Translations under genes and position numbers: made by a program
The notes under the pieces: generated by a model
Told to the model about the DNA's origin: nothing
Database searches by the model: none
What the model saw: the letters and a program-made list of their open reading frames with translations, nothing else
Shown here: one piece after another, positions 23,988 to 31,927 of the stretch
Layout: every line of letters starts with the position of its first letter
How positions within the stretch are numbered: position 1 is the first letter of the stretch
From: Candidatus Levilactobacillus faecigallinarum
Lineage (GTDB): Bacteria > Bacillota > Bacilli > Lactobacillales > Lactobacillaceae
DNA: 37,555 nt
Direction: 5' to 3'
NCBI GenBank assembly: GCA_019113985.1
Contig: DXGJ01000020.1
Span: 73,030 to 110,584 of the forward strand

Positions 23988-25181
23988 TTAAATTTTTGCG
24001 GTGCGGGTGGCGCGGTGCTGGGTGATGGTCCGGTTGAGGGCCAGTGAAACCACCAACGAGATGGCCGCAAAGGCCGCGGCACCCCAGCCCAGGCTGGTCA
24101 GACCAGCCGTGCTCAGGACCCCCGAAGCCGTCGCCGACCCCAGCGAGATGCCGACGTTAAAGAAGATGGCGTTCAACGCCGACGCCAGCGCCGTGGCCTG
24201 GGGATAACTCTCCTCGGCCACGTCCAGGAAGTGAATCTGAATTGGTGAGCCGCCGATGGTCACAATCAGCGTCAGAACCAGCAGTAAGGCGTAGCCAACC
24301 CATGCGTTCATCATCGCCAGTGGGAACAGCAACAACAGCACGATATCGACCACGTAGAACCGCGGCATGAACCGCAACCCATCGTGTTCCGCCAGGGTCC
24401 CGGAGAGCCGGTTACTGATAATGCTCATCACCCCGATGCCGACCAACAGCCAGTTGAGCCAGGTGGTGTTAAAGCCCAGCGTGGTGGTGATTAGCGGCCG
24501 AATATAGGTGTAGTAGGCGTACGAGGCCGCCGCCGTAAACAGAATCAGGAAAGCGCCCAGATAAATCCGCTTGTCCGTCAGCAGAACCAGCTGGTCCTTA
24601 ATCCCACCGGGCGTCTGCTTGAGGTTCCGGGGCAACAACAGACCCAGGATGATGCAGGTCACCAGGCTCAGGAGCGAAATCACGTGGAAAGCATTCTGCC
24701 AACCAAAGTGGGTACTGATGGCGGTCCCAATCGGCACGCCGACGACCGACGCGATGCTGAAACCGGCGGCCAACCAGGAAATCAGAATCGCTCGCTTGTT
24801 CCGCGGCGCAATCACGTTGGCGAACGCGATGCTCAGCGACTCGATGGTCCCGGCCACCACGGCGGTAATCATCCGCGCGGCCACGAGAACCGTAAAACTG
24901 GTGGCGAACCCGGTCAACGTGTTCCCAATCAGGAAGATGACCATCAGGGCCATGAAGGTCCGGTAACGGTTGAAGCGGTTAGTCAGCACCGTGATTAATG
25001 GCGTGGCAATCGCGTAGACCGTGGCAAACACGGTCACCAAATACCCCACCGTCGCCACGGTCACGTTCAACGAGCCCGCGATGTCGGAGATAATCCCCAC
25101 TACGATAAATTCATTACAGCCTAACATGAACGACACTAAAACAAACGATGCTGCTTGTAGTTGATACTTGGTCACGGTCAT
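23988..25181 (-). CDS. MFS transporter (DHA1, AraJ/YdhP-like), copy A
   Basis: 397-residue exporter with 12 membrane segments, paralogue of the 22141-23325 gene. Family signatures LGCNEFIVVGIISDIAGSLN, TNRFNRYRTFMA and RLSGTLAEHDGLRFMPRFYV (shared with its twin). GAGAGGAG precedes the ATG at 25181. Divergent from the ribbon-helix-helix gene at 25388. Substrate unknown. Confidence 0.88.
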   Translation of the reverse strand: MTVTKYQLQAASFVLVSFMLGCNEFIVVGIISDIAGSLNVTVATVGYLVTVFATVYAIATPLITVLTNRFNRYRTFMALMVIFLIGNTLTGFATSFTVLVAARMITAVVAGTIESLSIAFANVIAPRNKRAILISWLAAGFSIASVVGVPIGTAISTHFGWQNAFHVISLLSLVTCIILGLLLPRNLKQTPGGIKDQLVLLTDKRIYLGAFLILFTAAASYAYYTYIRPLITTTLGFNTTWLNWLLVGIGVMSIISNRLSGTLAEHDGLRFMPRFYVVDIVLLLLFPLAMMNAWVGYALLLVLTLIVTIGGSPIQIHFLDVAEESYPQATALASALNAIFFNVGISLGSATASGVLSTAGLTSLGWGAAAFAAISLVVSLALNRTITQHRATRTAKI

Positions 25182-25238
25182 GCTCCTCTCATCAAAAAGT
25201 CTCTTAATACTTACTCTACCGTACTTTTTCGGGAAAAG

Positions 25239-25312
25239 AAATGGGCCACTTCGCCTAATTTGATGCCGTTTTTTGAAAGATTATCCGCCGACCCATTTCC
25301 CAGCAAAATTAG
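25239..25312 (+). promoter_or_regulatory. interleaved inverted repeats upstream of the ribbon-helix-helix gene
   Basis: AAATGGG (25239-25245) pairs with CCCATTT (25292-25298), and CTAATTT (25255-25261) pairs with AAATTAG (25306-25312). The order A-B-A'-B' would make a pseudoknot if transcribed. This may be chance; no clear promoter was recognised in the 206-base gap. Confidence 0.3.
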
Positions 25313-25387
25313 TTCACCGATTCAAGCCTGTTCAGGTCGATATGCTGGTGGTATTCTCTGGGGCATCAGGGAAGGAAGTCTTGTGCC

Positions 25388-25813
25388 ATGACCGAGGAAA
25401 AATTTATCAAGACATCAATCAATCTCAGCCCCGTCGATGCCGGTTACATCGACATTCTGGTGGCCAAGGGGCTCTTCGCCTCGCGCACCGAATTCATGAA
25501 TTACGCCATCAAGAAGGAGCTGGAACACCACGAACTGGCCATCGACGGGTTCGTCGCCGAACAGGAACACCAACAAGCGACCCAGCATGGTGGTGAACTC
25601 CTGATTGGCAGCTACCGCTACGACGATGCCGAGATTCTCAAGCTGTTTCAGCAACACCTGATCTACAAGCAACTCATCGTGGTCGGTCTGCTGAACCTGA
25701 CGGCCGTTACCAACCAAGCCGCCCTGTTTCGGCAAATTCAAGCCATCCACGTGTTTGGTAAATTCAGCGCTAGCCCGACCGTGTTGGCCCACTACCGCGG
25801 TCGTTCAATCTAG
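25388..25813 (+). CDS. small ribbon-helix-helix-like protein, function unknown
   Basis: 141 residues. The first 45 look like a ribbon-helix-helix DNA-binding fold: a short strand FIKTSINLS, then helices VDAGYIDILVAKGLF and RTEFMNYAIKKELEHH. The rest (about 60-141) is helical and not recognised. It lies 19 bases upstream of an ABC exporter gene on the same strand, so it could be that gene's regulator. GGAAGG lies upstream of the ATG at slightly long spacing. Confidence 0.65.
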   Translation: MTEEKFIKTSINLSPVDAGYIDILVAKGLFASRTEFMNYAIKKELEHHELAIDGFVAEQEHQQATQHGGELLIGSYRYDDAEILKLFQQHLIYKQLIVVGLLNLTAVTNQAALFRQIQAIHVFGKFSASPTVLAHYRGRSI

Positions 25814-25832
25814 TCTGGAGGCGTAATGTCAC

Positions 25833-27425
25833 ATGGTTTTCAAATATTATGCCCACGGCAAGTTTTTCCTATTACATCTCTTCGGACTCCTTGCTAGCCT
25901 GGAGTCAATCATCCTGGCCTTTATCATTAGCCAACTCACCAACTACGCGACCCAGGGCAACCGCCTGGCCATCCCCGGATTCGTGGCGCTATCCCTGCTG
26001 GGGCTCCTCGCCACGTACGGTGCCCGGTTGCTCTTCAATTATCTCCAAACGGACGCCATCCGGGACGTTAACCAGCAATTACGGACCCGGGTCCTGCGCG
26101 GGATGCTCAACACGCCCGCCAAGGACCGCGCGGACGCCCTAGGATTCTTGACCAATGACTTCAAGCTGCTGGAGACCAACCGCTTCGGCGCCGAGATCAC
26201 CATCGCGATTCAGGCCTACACCCTGGTGTTCGCCCTGGGCTATGCGCTGTACCTCAACTGGTTGATCACCGGTCTGTTCCTGTTGGGGAGTTGCCTACCC
26301 ATGCTGGTCTCGAACGTCTTCCAAAAACGTCTACAAGCTGCGGCAGGCACCTGGTCGCAGGCCAACGACCACTACGTGAACCAGACCAAGGACTTCTTGG
26401 CCGGTGGTGAAACGTTGGCCCTGTATCAACGGCAGGCCAACGCAGTTCAAAAGGCGCAACCACGCATTAGCGGTCTTGAGGGGGCGCTCGCGCGGATGAA
26501 CCGGTTGAACCTAAACGTCAACGCTCACATCTCCCTGGTCGCAAACCTGGGTGCCTTCCTCACACCGTTTCTAGTGGGGACCTACTTGGTGGTGCGCGGT
26601 CAAACCACGCTGGGCGCCCTTTTTGGCATCGTCCAACTGGCCAACGCCTTCATCAACCCAATCCTGACCATCTTAGCGGCGCGTAATAACCTAGCGACCA
26701 CCAAAAAGATTGTCGCGCGGCTCAACGGCTACCTGCACGCGGCGGACCAAACGGCGGTGATTGGTCCCGCCGACCTAACCGTTCTGCGGTTCACCAACAT
26801 CACGTTGGAACGCTAACAGCACCAGTTGGTGACCGGCATCGACCTAACCCTAACGCCGGGCAAAAAGGTGGCCGTGATTGGTCGCTCCGGTATCGGTAAG
26901 TCGACCTTGTTAGAATTTTTGAAATCCGGTGACGCAGGCCACGCCCAGCAAGCCATCATCAACGGCGATCCGGTAACCGCCCAGAACCGGACCGGCCTCT
27001 TCGCCTACGCCAGCCAATCGGCGGTGATTTTCGCTGACACACTAGGCTTCAACCTGACATTGGGGGCGCCGCTGCCGCTGTCCCAGATCCAAGCGGTCTG
27101 TGATGCCCTGGACATCGGCGACCTGGTCCGGCAACGGGGACTCGACTACCCGTTAGGCGCTAACGCGGACCAACTCTCCGGCGGCCAACTAGAACGCATC
27201 GAATTGGCCCGGGCCTTATTATCCGACCGGCCCATCCTACTGCTTGACGAAATCACGGCCTCGTTGGATCAACAAACGGCGGCGGACGTCCACCGCTACC
27301 TGCTGACGTCGCCCCGAACGCTGGTCGAGGCGATTCACCACTACGACCCGGCCGACTTGGCCCAGTACGACCAGGTCATCGACTTCGATGCGTTGGTTAA
27401 TCAGACCCATCCCCTCGCCGGCTAA
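25833..27425 (+). pseudogene. ABC exporter (fused membrane and ATPase domains) broken by one in-frame stop
   Basis: One reading frame of 531 codons interrupted only by TAA at 26814-26816. Before the stop: six membrane segments of an ABC exporter (327 residues, to FTNITLER). After it, in the same frame: QHQLVTGIDLTLTPGKKVAV and a full ATPase domain with Walker A GRSGIGKSTLL, signature LSGGQLERIELARALL, Walker B PILLLDEITASLD and the H-loop EAIHHYDP. In relatives this junction reads as a strand ending in Tyr, so a TAC/TAT to TAA change is likely. No ribosome site precedes the second part. GGAGG precedes the ATG at 25833. It could be a recent loss, leaky readthrough or a sequencing error. Confidence 0.85.
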
Positions 27426-27426
27426 C

Positions 27427-27482
27427 AAAAAAGACCGATCATCCGCACCCCCCAGGGGGGTGTTACGGATAACCGGTCTTTT
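27427..27482 (+). terminator. terminator after the ABC gene
   Basis: AAAAGACCG...CACCCCC / GGGGTG...CGGTCTTTT, a long stem with small internal loops and T/A runs at both ends, so possibly bidirectional. Confidence 0.9.
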
Positions 27483-27582
27483 AGGTTTAGTTGGTTACAA
27501 ACCACTCAAGTGAAACCGTTGGCGTGGTTATACCACCCAACTTCGACGACCGAGGGTTACACTAGCTCTAACACGTCGCACA

Positions 27583-27736
27583 GATTCCTGGAGACCAGCT
27601 GGGCCCAGATAGTGAAATTGTTGTTGGTCAGCGTTATTGGCTGGCCTACAACAAGGCCGAGCTTTGAGACGCGTGCATTTTGCGCGGCTCAAAGTCGTGC
27701 CCACTATCGTCACGGCCCAGCTGGTCGGAAGGAATC
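27583..27736 (-). repeat. structured intergenic repeat, unit 3
   Basis: Nested inverted arms: GATTCC/GGAATC (27583-27588, 27731-27736), GACCAGCTGGGCC/GGCCCAGCTGGTC (27593-27605, 27714-27726), GATAGTG/CACTATC (27608-27614, 27702-27708), and an inner hairpin CTTTGAG/CTCAAAG (27662-27668, 27688-27694). On minus it carries GTGGGCACGACT next to the stem, as units 1 and 2 do. It occupies most of the 322-base gap 27426-27747, directly 3' of lpdD. Confidence 0.75.
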
Positions 27737-27747
27737 GACAGCTACCA

Positions 27748-28158
27748 CTACTTAGGCTGTTCGTTCTTCCCGTAATAAACGGGTTGCGGCGCAGACACAG
27801 GGTGGGCCTGGAGCCAATCGGCAAGTTGGCGGCCAAGCGCATCCCCCATCGGGGCCGCGGCAGCAATCTGAGCTTTGGTGATGTGGTCAACGTGGATGCC
27901 GGCCGTAATGGTGGCGCTCCCAGTCAACACGGGTTGTAGCTGACGGGCCACCCGTTCCCCCACGAAGTCATCCTTATGGAACCGACCGTCGTGACTGGGA
28001 TACTTGATGGTCTGTAGCGGCGTCTCGCGGGTCAGTGTGGTCACGTCCCCGATGTGCGGATTGGTGCCCCCGGTGACCACGACCAGCAGGTCCCGGCCAA
28101 TGATTTGCAGGTCGGCACTAATCGTGTACCCGGCCTGGGTCACGTGAAAGGTTGGCAT
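27748..28158 (-). CDS. lpdD: LpdD, gallate decarboxylase small subunit
   Basis: 136-residue protein known in Lactiplantibacillus plantarum as the third component of gallate/protocatechuate decarboxylase; its exact role is unclear. Recognisable segments are LLVVVTGGTNPHIGDVTTLT and KYPSHDGRFHKDDFVGERV. The start at 28158 is one base after the lpdB stop (TAACATG) with GGGAGGGG upstream, so the two are translationally linked. The longer frame to 28209 lies in lpdB and is not used. Confidence 0.85.
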   Translation of the reverse strand: MPTFHVTQAGYTISADLQIIGRDLLVVVTGGTNPHIGDVTTLTRETPLQTIKYPSHDGRFHKDDFVGERVARQLQPVLTGSATITAGIHVDHITKAQIAAAAPMGDALGRQLADWLQAHPVSAPQPVYYGKNEQPK

Positions 28159-28159
28159 G

Positions 28160-28723
28160 TTAATTCCCCTCCCAACGTTTGTCCGTCTCATTTTGAATCC
28201 CGAAGGCATCGAGGACCTTCATGGTCTGGTGGTTCACCAGGTCTTGAATGGTCTGGGGGTGATTATAGAAGGCGGGGATTGGTGGGATGATCTGGGCTCC
28301 CAGCTGCGCTAACTTGGTCAGGTTCTCCAAGTGAATCACACTCAGCGGCGTTTCTCGTGGGACAATAACCAGTTTACGTTGTTCCTTGATGGTCACGTCG
28401 GCGGCACGGGCTATCAGGTTCTCGCCGAACCCGTAGGCCACGCTAGCAACAGTTTTCATACTGGCGGGCACGATCACCATGCCGGCGTTTAAGAACGACC
28501 CACTGGCGATTCGGGCCCCCTGGTCGCGGTCACTGTAGACCACGTCGGCCATATCCTTGATCTGATCAAGCGTATAATCGGTTTCCAATGATAGGTTCTT
28601 GGTCGCCCAGGGACTCATCACCAGGTGGGTCTCAACGTCCGGGTTGGCCTGTAACTTTTGCAGCAGGTCGATGGCGTAGATGGTGCCGGACGCCCCGGTC
28701 ACCCCAATAATCAACTTCTTCAC
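28160..28723 (-). CDS. lpdB: LpdB, UbiX-like flavin prenyltransferase
   Basis: Makes the prenylated FMN cofactor that UbiD-type decarboxylases need. 187 residues; N-terminal KLIIGVTGASGTIYAIDLL (FMN/phosphate binding), VVIVPASMKT-like segment IVPASMKTVASVAYG, and the C-terminal VPRETPLSVIHLENL. The start is the GTG at 28723, 8 bases after GAGGAG; an upstream GTG at 28732 overlaps that site. It sits 19 bases after lpdC and directly before lpdD. Confidence 0.93.
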   Translation of the reverse strand: MKKLIIGVTGASGTIYAIDLLQKLQANPDVETHLVMSPWATKNLSLETDYTLDQIKDMADVVYSDRDQGARIASGSFLNAGMVIVPASMKTVASVAYGFGENLIARAADVTIKEQRKLVIVPRETPLSVIHLENLTKLAQLGAQIIPPIPAFYNHPQTIQDLVNHQTMKVLDAFGIQNETDKRWEGN

Positions 28724-28742
28724 GATAATCACTCCTCAATGC

Positions 28743-30218
28743 TTACTTCAGGTATTTCTGCCAGTCGGCCACTTCCTTAAACTGGGCGCGCTCGAACTGG
28801 TCCTTCATGTCAAACGGCACGGTCCCATCCAAAATCAGCTTCGACGACATCCCCTGAATCCGAATCGACTTCGGGTCATACTGCGGCCGTTCCGACGGAT
28901 CCAACGGGTGGTTCCGCATCCCCGGCAGGACCACGATATCTTGGTCCGCCTGGAAACGCGTGTTAACGGTCCACATCACGTCGTTCATATCGAAGATGTC
29001 CACGTCCTCATCGACCAGAATCACGGTCTTGAGTTCCTTGAACGCCGAGAAGGCTAGGAGCGCCGCCTGACGTTGAATCCCCTCGTCAGCTTCATCATCC
29101 TTATGAATCTGCATGATGGTCATCAGCTTACCCCCACCTGCTGGTGGATTGTACACGTTGAGGACCTTCCCGGGGATGGCCCGGTTCGTCATCTCCAGGA
29201 TGCTGGCTTCGGTGGGAATCCCGGCCATGCTGACGTGTTCTTCGGATGGACCGATAACACTTTGCATGATGGGGTTCTTGCGGTGGGTGACCGCGGTGAC
29301 CTTAATCACCTGGAGAGCTGGGTTGGCATCGCCGTCATAACCTGGGAACTCGGGCATCGCCTTACCCGTATGGGTGTTGATGTCCTCTTGGATCCGCTCA
29401 TTGGGCATGATGTAGCCTTCCAGGGTAAATTCGGACCGGGCGATGGCGCGTTCGTCGACCGTTAAGCCGGGAACTAAACCGACGGCCTCGTGGCGAATGG
29501 CGCCAGCGACCCCCAACTCGTTGTAACCCAGTGGCGTGGTCGGCGGCTCAAAGGTAGCCCCGATGGTGATGGCTGGGTCCAAACCAATGTTAATCGTCAC
29601 GGGCATGGGTTCATTGGCCGCTTCGTATTCGCTAGCAAACTTCCCAATGTGCCGGCCACCGGGCATGATGTAGATGCCTAACTTGTCCTTATCCTCGATA
29701 ACCATCCGGTGAATCGTTACATCACTCATGGTCTTGTCCTTGTTTGATCCCAGAACCACACCGACTGTGATATAGGGGCCGGCGTCTTGGGGCGTGTTGG
29801 TTGGGGCGGCGACCAGCTTCCGGATGTCAAAATCCGGGTCGGTAGCCTTGTGGACAACCTCGTGGGCCGGGGCATCGGCCTCACTCACCTCAACCGGTGG
29901 CACCGGTGCGTCGACCGCATCGTTGAGGAACTGACCCAGGGTCTGGTAGTCGTGGTGGAACATCAGACCGACCCGCTTCCGGCTGGCCATGACGCCCATC
30001 AGAACTCGGGTGCCGGGAAAGCCGGTCACGTTGTTGAACATCATGGCTGGACCTTCCTGGGTGGGCCGTTGAACGGTCCCACCAGCGCCGATGTACCGGT
30101 AAACGCCGGAAAGTTCGGCATTCGGGTCGACGGGCACGTCGGTTTCATGGTACTGTCCCGGATGTTGTTTCAGTTCATCCAAGACACGTCGTAAATCATA
30201 AGGTTGCTTATCTGTCAT
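28743..30218 (-). CDS. lpdC: LpdC, gallate/protocatechuate decarboxylase catalytic subunit (UbiD family)
   Basis: Non-oxidative decarboxylation of gallate to pyrogallol and protocatechuate to catechol, using prenylated FMN, in the cytoplasm; the last step of tannin breakdown. 491 residues, the length of LpdC from L. plantarum, which I recall as very similar. Landmarks: LSGVYRYIGAGGTVQRPTQE, VTIHRMVIEDKDKLGIYIMP, TTPLGYNELGVAGAI and the E-R-E-type region ARSEFTLEGYI, with PNERIQED after it. The start at 30218 follows GGAGG by 8 bases; the frame open to 30281 is not supported. First gene of lpdC-lpdB-lpdD, divergent from a LysR regulator. Confidence 0.95.
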   Translation of the reverse strand: MTDKQPYDLRRVLDELKQHPGQYHETDVPVDPNAELSGVYRYIGAGGTVQRPTQEGPAMMFNNVTGFPGTRVLMGVMASRKRVGLMFHHDYQTLGQFLNDAVDAPVPPVEVSEADAPAHEVVHKATDPDFDIRKLVAAPTNTPQDAGPYITVGVVLGSNKDKTMSDVTIHRMVIEDKDKLGIYIMPGGRHIGKFASEYEAANEPMPVTINIGLDPAITIGATFEPPTTPLGYNELGVAGAIRHEAVGLVPGLTVDERAIARSEFTLEGYIMPNERIQEDINTHTGKAMPEFPGYDGDANPALQVIKVTAVTHRKNPIMQSVIGPSEEHVSMAGIPTEASILEMTNRAIPGKVLNVYNPPAGGGKLMTIMQIHKDDEADEGIQRQAALLAFSAFKELKTVILVDEDVDIFDMNDVMWTVNTRFQADQDIVVLPGMRNHPLDPSERPQYDPKSIRIQGMSSKLILDGTVPFDMKDQFERAQFKEVADWQKYLK

Positions 30219-30293
30219 CTTGTTGACCTCCTCTATCAAGCTTACAAGACCCAGTTTACGAGCCCCGGCGCTTGCAAACAATTCGCCTTTCGA

Positions 30294-30309
30294 CTAACGT
30301 TATGCTTAG
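30294..30309. promoter_or_regulatory. candidate LysR operator between lpdC and the regulator
   Basis: CTAACGTTATGCTTAG: arms CTAA/TTAG around 8 bases, in the 127-base divergent gap. It is the kind of short dyad LysR proteins bind, but the arms are only 4 bases. Confidence 0.35.
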
Positions 30310-30345
30310 CAGGAATAATAGCTTATCGTGAAAGGAAGTCCTTTG

Positions 30346-31230
30346 ATGACCATTGCTGATCTCCAAGATTTTATCGTGGTTTACCAGCTGCGCAACGTCT
30401 CGGACGCCGCCGTGGAACTGAATTTGACCCAATCGGCGCTCTCCAAACGCCTCCGCAGTTTGCAGGATGAACTGGGCGTCCCCCTGATTTCGACTCGCAA
30501 TAAACGCCAATTGGTGGTCACGGAGAGTGGCGAGGTGTTTTTCCGCTACGCCCAGACCATCATGGCCCAATACCAGTTGATGCAGCGTGAACTTCAAGAC
30601 TATCAGGAACTGCGCCGCGGAACCATCCGTATCGGCAGTGTCCCGGTGATGGCCCAATACGGCCTGACCAGTAAACTAAGTGGATTTATGCAGGATTATC
30701 CGCAAATCAACCTGCACCTCGATGAACTGGAGGGTGCCGAGTTGTTGCAGCAACTGAACAACCATCAGATTGACCTGGCGATTCTCCGCGACGTCCAAAG
30801 TCAGCAGCTCAATCCCAGTCAATTCACTACTCGTAACTTGGATACCGACGAGCTCCGGGTAATCTTACCGGCCGACCATCCCCTGGCGTCCCAGTCAGCT
30901 ATCGCCATCACCGACCTTCAAGCGACCGACGTGGTCACGCTGAATCCGGGTTCGGGCGTTTATGAGCGCATCGCTGCCCTGTATCAGCAGGCGGGCATCA
31001 CGCCAAACATCCGCTTCAGCACGCCCCACATCGAAACGTTGCTAGGGATGATTGCGCACACCCAGATGGTGACCTTCCTGTTTACCAAGGCCGCGGCGCC
31101 ATTCATGTCCCCCGACTTGGTGACCCGACCGTTCACCCCACCACTCCTCAGTCACCTACAGTTGGTCGCTCCACAAAGCGGCATCGCCCCGGCCACCCGT
31201 CGCTTAATCGAACGAATAACGGACCAGTGA
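30346..31230 (+). CDS. LysR-family regulator, probably of the lpd operon
   Basis: 294 residues. N-terminal winged helix-turn-helix (LQDFIVVYQLRNVSDAAVEL, LTQSALSKRLRSLQDELG), then a linker helix and a substrate-binding effector domain (about 90-294; GTIRIGSVPVMAQYG, LRVILPADHPLA). AAAGGAAG lies 7 bases before the ATG at 30346. Divergent orientation to lpdC is the classic LysR layout, so it most likely senses gallate or a related phenolic acid and controls lpdCBD. The effector is inferred. Confidence 0.88.
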   Translation: MTIADLQDFIVVYQLRNVSDAAVELNLTQSALSKRLRSLQDELGVPLISTRNKRQLVVTESGEVFFRYAQTIMAQYQLMQRELQDYQELRRGTIRIGSVPVMAQYGLTSKLSGFMQDYPQINLHLDELEGAELLQQLNNHQIDLAILRDVQSQQLNPSQFTTRNLDTDELRVILPADHPLASQSAIAITDLQATDVVTLNPGSGVYERIAALYQQAGITPNIRFSTPHIETLLGMIAHTQMVTFLFTKAAAPFMSPDLVTRPFTPPLLSHLQLVAPQSGIAPATRRLIERITDQ

Positions 31231-31495
31231 GGCATGCTATACTGGGGACGGTGTTGGTATCTACCCCACGACCCAACCGGATATCCTAAAACCCGCCGAA
31301 CGATGGTAGCACCAACCTACCTTACGTTATCCGGTCGACTACCCAGTCTCATCATTGATTGGCGTCAACCATCAATAAACAGGCATGTTGGTCACAAGCC
31401 CTAGGATCATAGCCACCCCCCCAGCGACTCGGCGGAGCAGAGAGCCCACCAACGACAAACCCAAAATTCACCACCAAAACCAAGGAGGAACCCCC
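31231..31495. other. intergenic region with a repeat fragment and several hairpins
   Basis: No gene. It contains ACCGGATA/TATCCGGT-type arms (about 31284-31291 and 31328-31338), a CTACC/GGTAG hairpin, a TTGATTGG/CCATCAA hairpin near 31357-31377, and repeat fragment unit 4 (about 31430-31475). No intrinsic terminator for the LysR gene was recognised. Confidence 0.5.
31430..31475 (-). repeat. intergenic repeat fragment, unit 4
   Basis: Minus strand reads TTTTGGGTTTGTCGTTGGTG, then GGCTCTCTGCTCCGCCGAG. This matches the outer 5' segment of unit 2 (TTTTGGGTGTCGTTGTTGGC, then GCTCTGCTCCGC). The GTGGGCACGA core and the long stem are not recognisable. Confidence 0.55.
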
Positions 31496-31906
31496 ATGAT
31501 TCAACCCATTGTTCGTGACCCCCAGCGACTGAACCAGAAGGCGGCACCAGCAACTAAAGCTGACGCCGGCATCATTACCGACCTACTCGACACCCTGCGC
31601 GCCCACGAAGAGAACTGCGTCGGGATGGCCGCCAACATGATTGGCCAAAACAAACGCCTGATTGTGGTCCTGATGGGCGTCTTGCCTGTCGCCATGGTCA
31701 ACCCCCAAATCACCAAGAAGGCCCAGCCCTTCGACACGCAGGAGGGCTGTCTCTCACTTATCGGCGAACGACCAACCACCCGCTACCAGACCATTACGGT
31801 CCGTTATCAGAACCAACAGTTCCAGTCCCAAACGCAGGAGTTCACCGGCTTCATCGCCCAAATCATCCAACATGAAATCGACCACTGCAACGGCATCGTT
31901 ATCTAG
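31496..31906 (+). CDS. peptide deformylase-like protein
   Basis: 136 residues with the three deformylase motifs in order: GMAANMIG (motif 1), EGCLSL (metal-binding Cys) and HEIDH (metal-binding His pair and catalytic Glu). In motif 1 true deformylases read G-L-A-A-P-Q; here the Gln that stabilises the intermediate is Met. Such short Def-like proteins are common next to a main def gene in lactobacilli and their activity is uncertain. The ATG at 31496 follows AAGGAGG; the longer frame from 31385 crosses the repeat. 21 bases before a sugar acetyltransferase gene, probably co-transcribed. Confidence 0.85.
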   Translation: MIQPIVRDPQRLNQKAAPATKADAGIITDLLDTLRAHEENCVGMAANMIGQNKRLIVVLMGVLPVAMVNPQITKKAQPFDTQEGCLSLIGERPTTRYQTITVRYQNQQFQSQTQEFTGFIAQIIQHEIDHCNGIVI

Positions 31907-31927
31907 GATTTTGAAAGGAGCTTTTCC

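Noticed and set aside
26826-27425. Separate ABC ATPase gene
   Set aside because: It is in frame with the upstream membrane domain, has no ribosome site, and only one stop codon divides them; treated as one broken gene.
31231-31380. T-box or similar leader before the deformylase-like gene
   Set aside because: GGTTGGTGCTACC-like bases appear on the minus strand, but there is no T-box core, no terminator and the wrong orientation.
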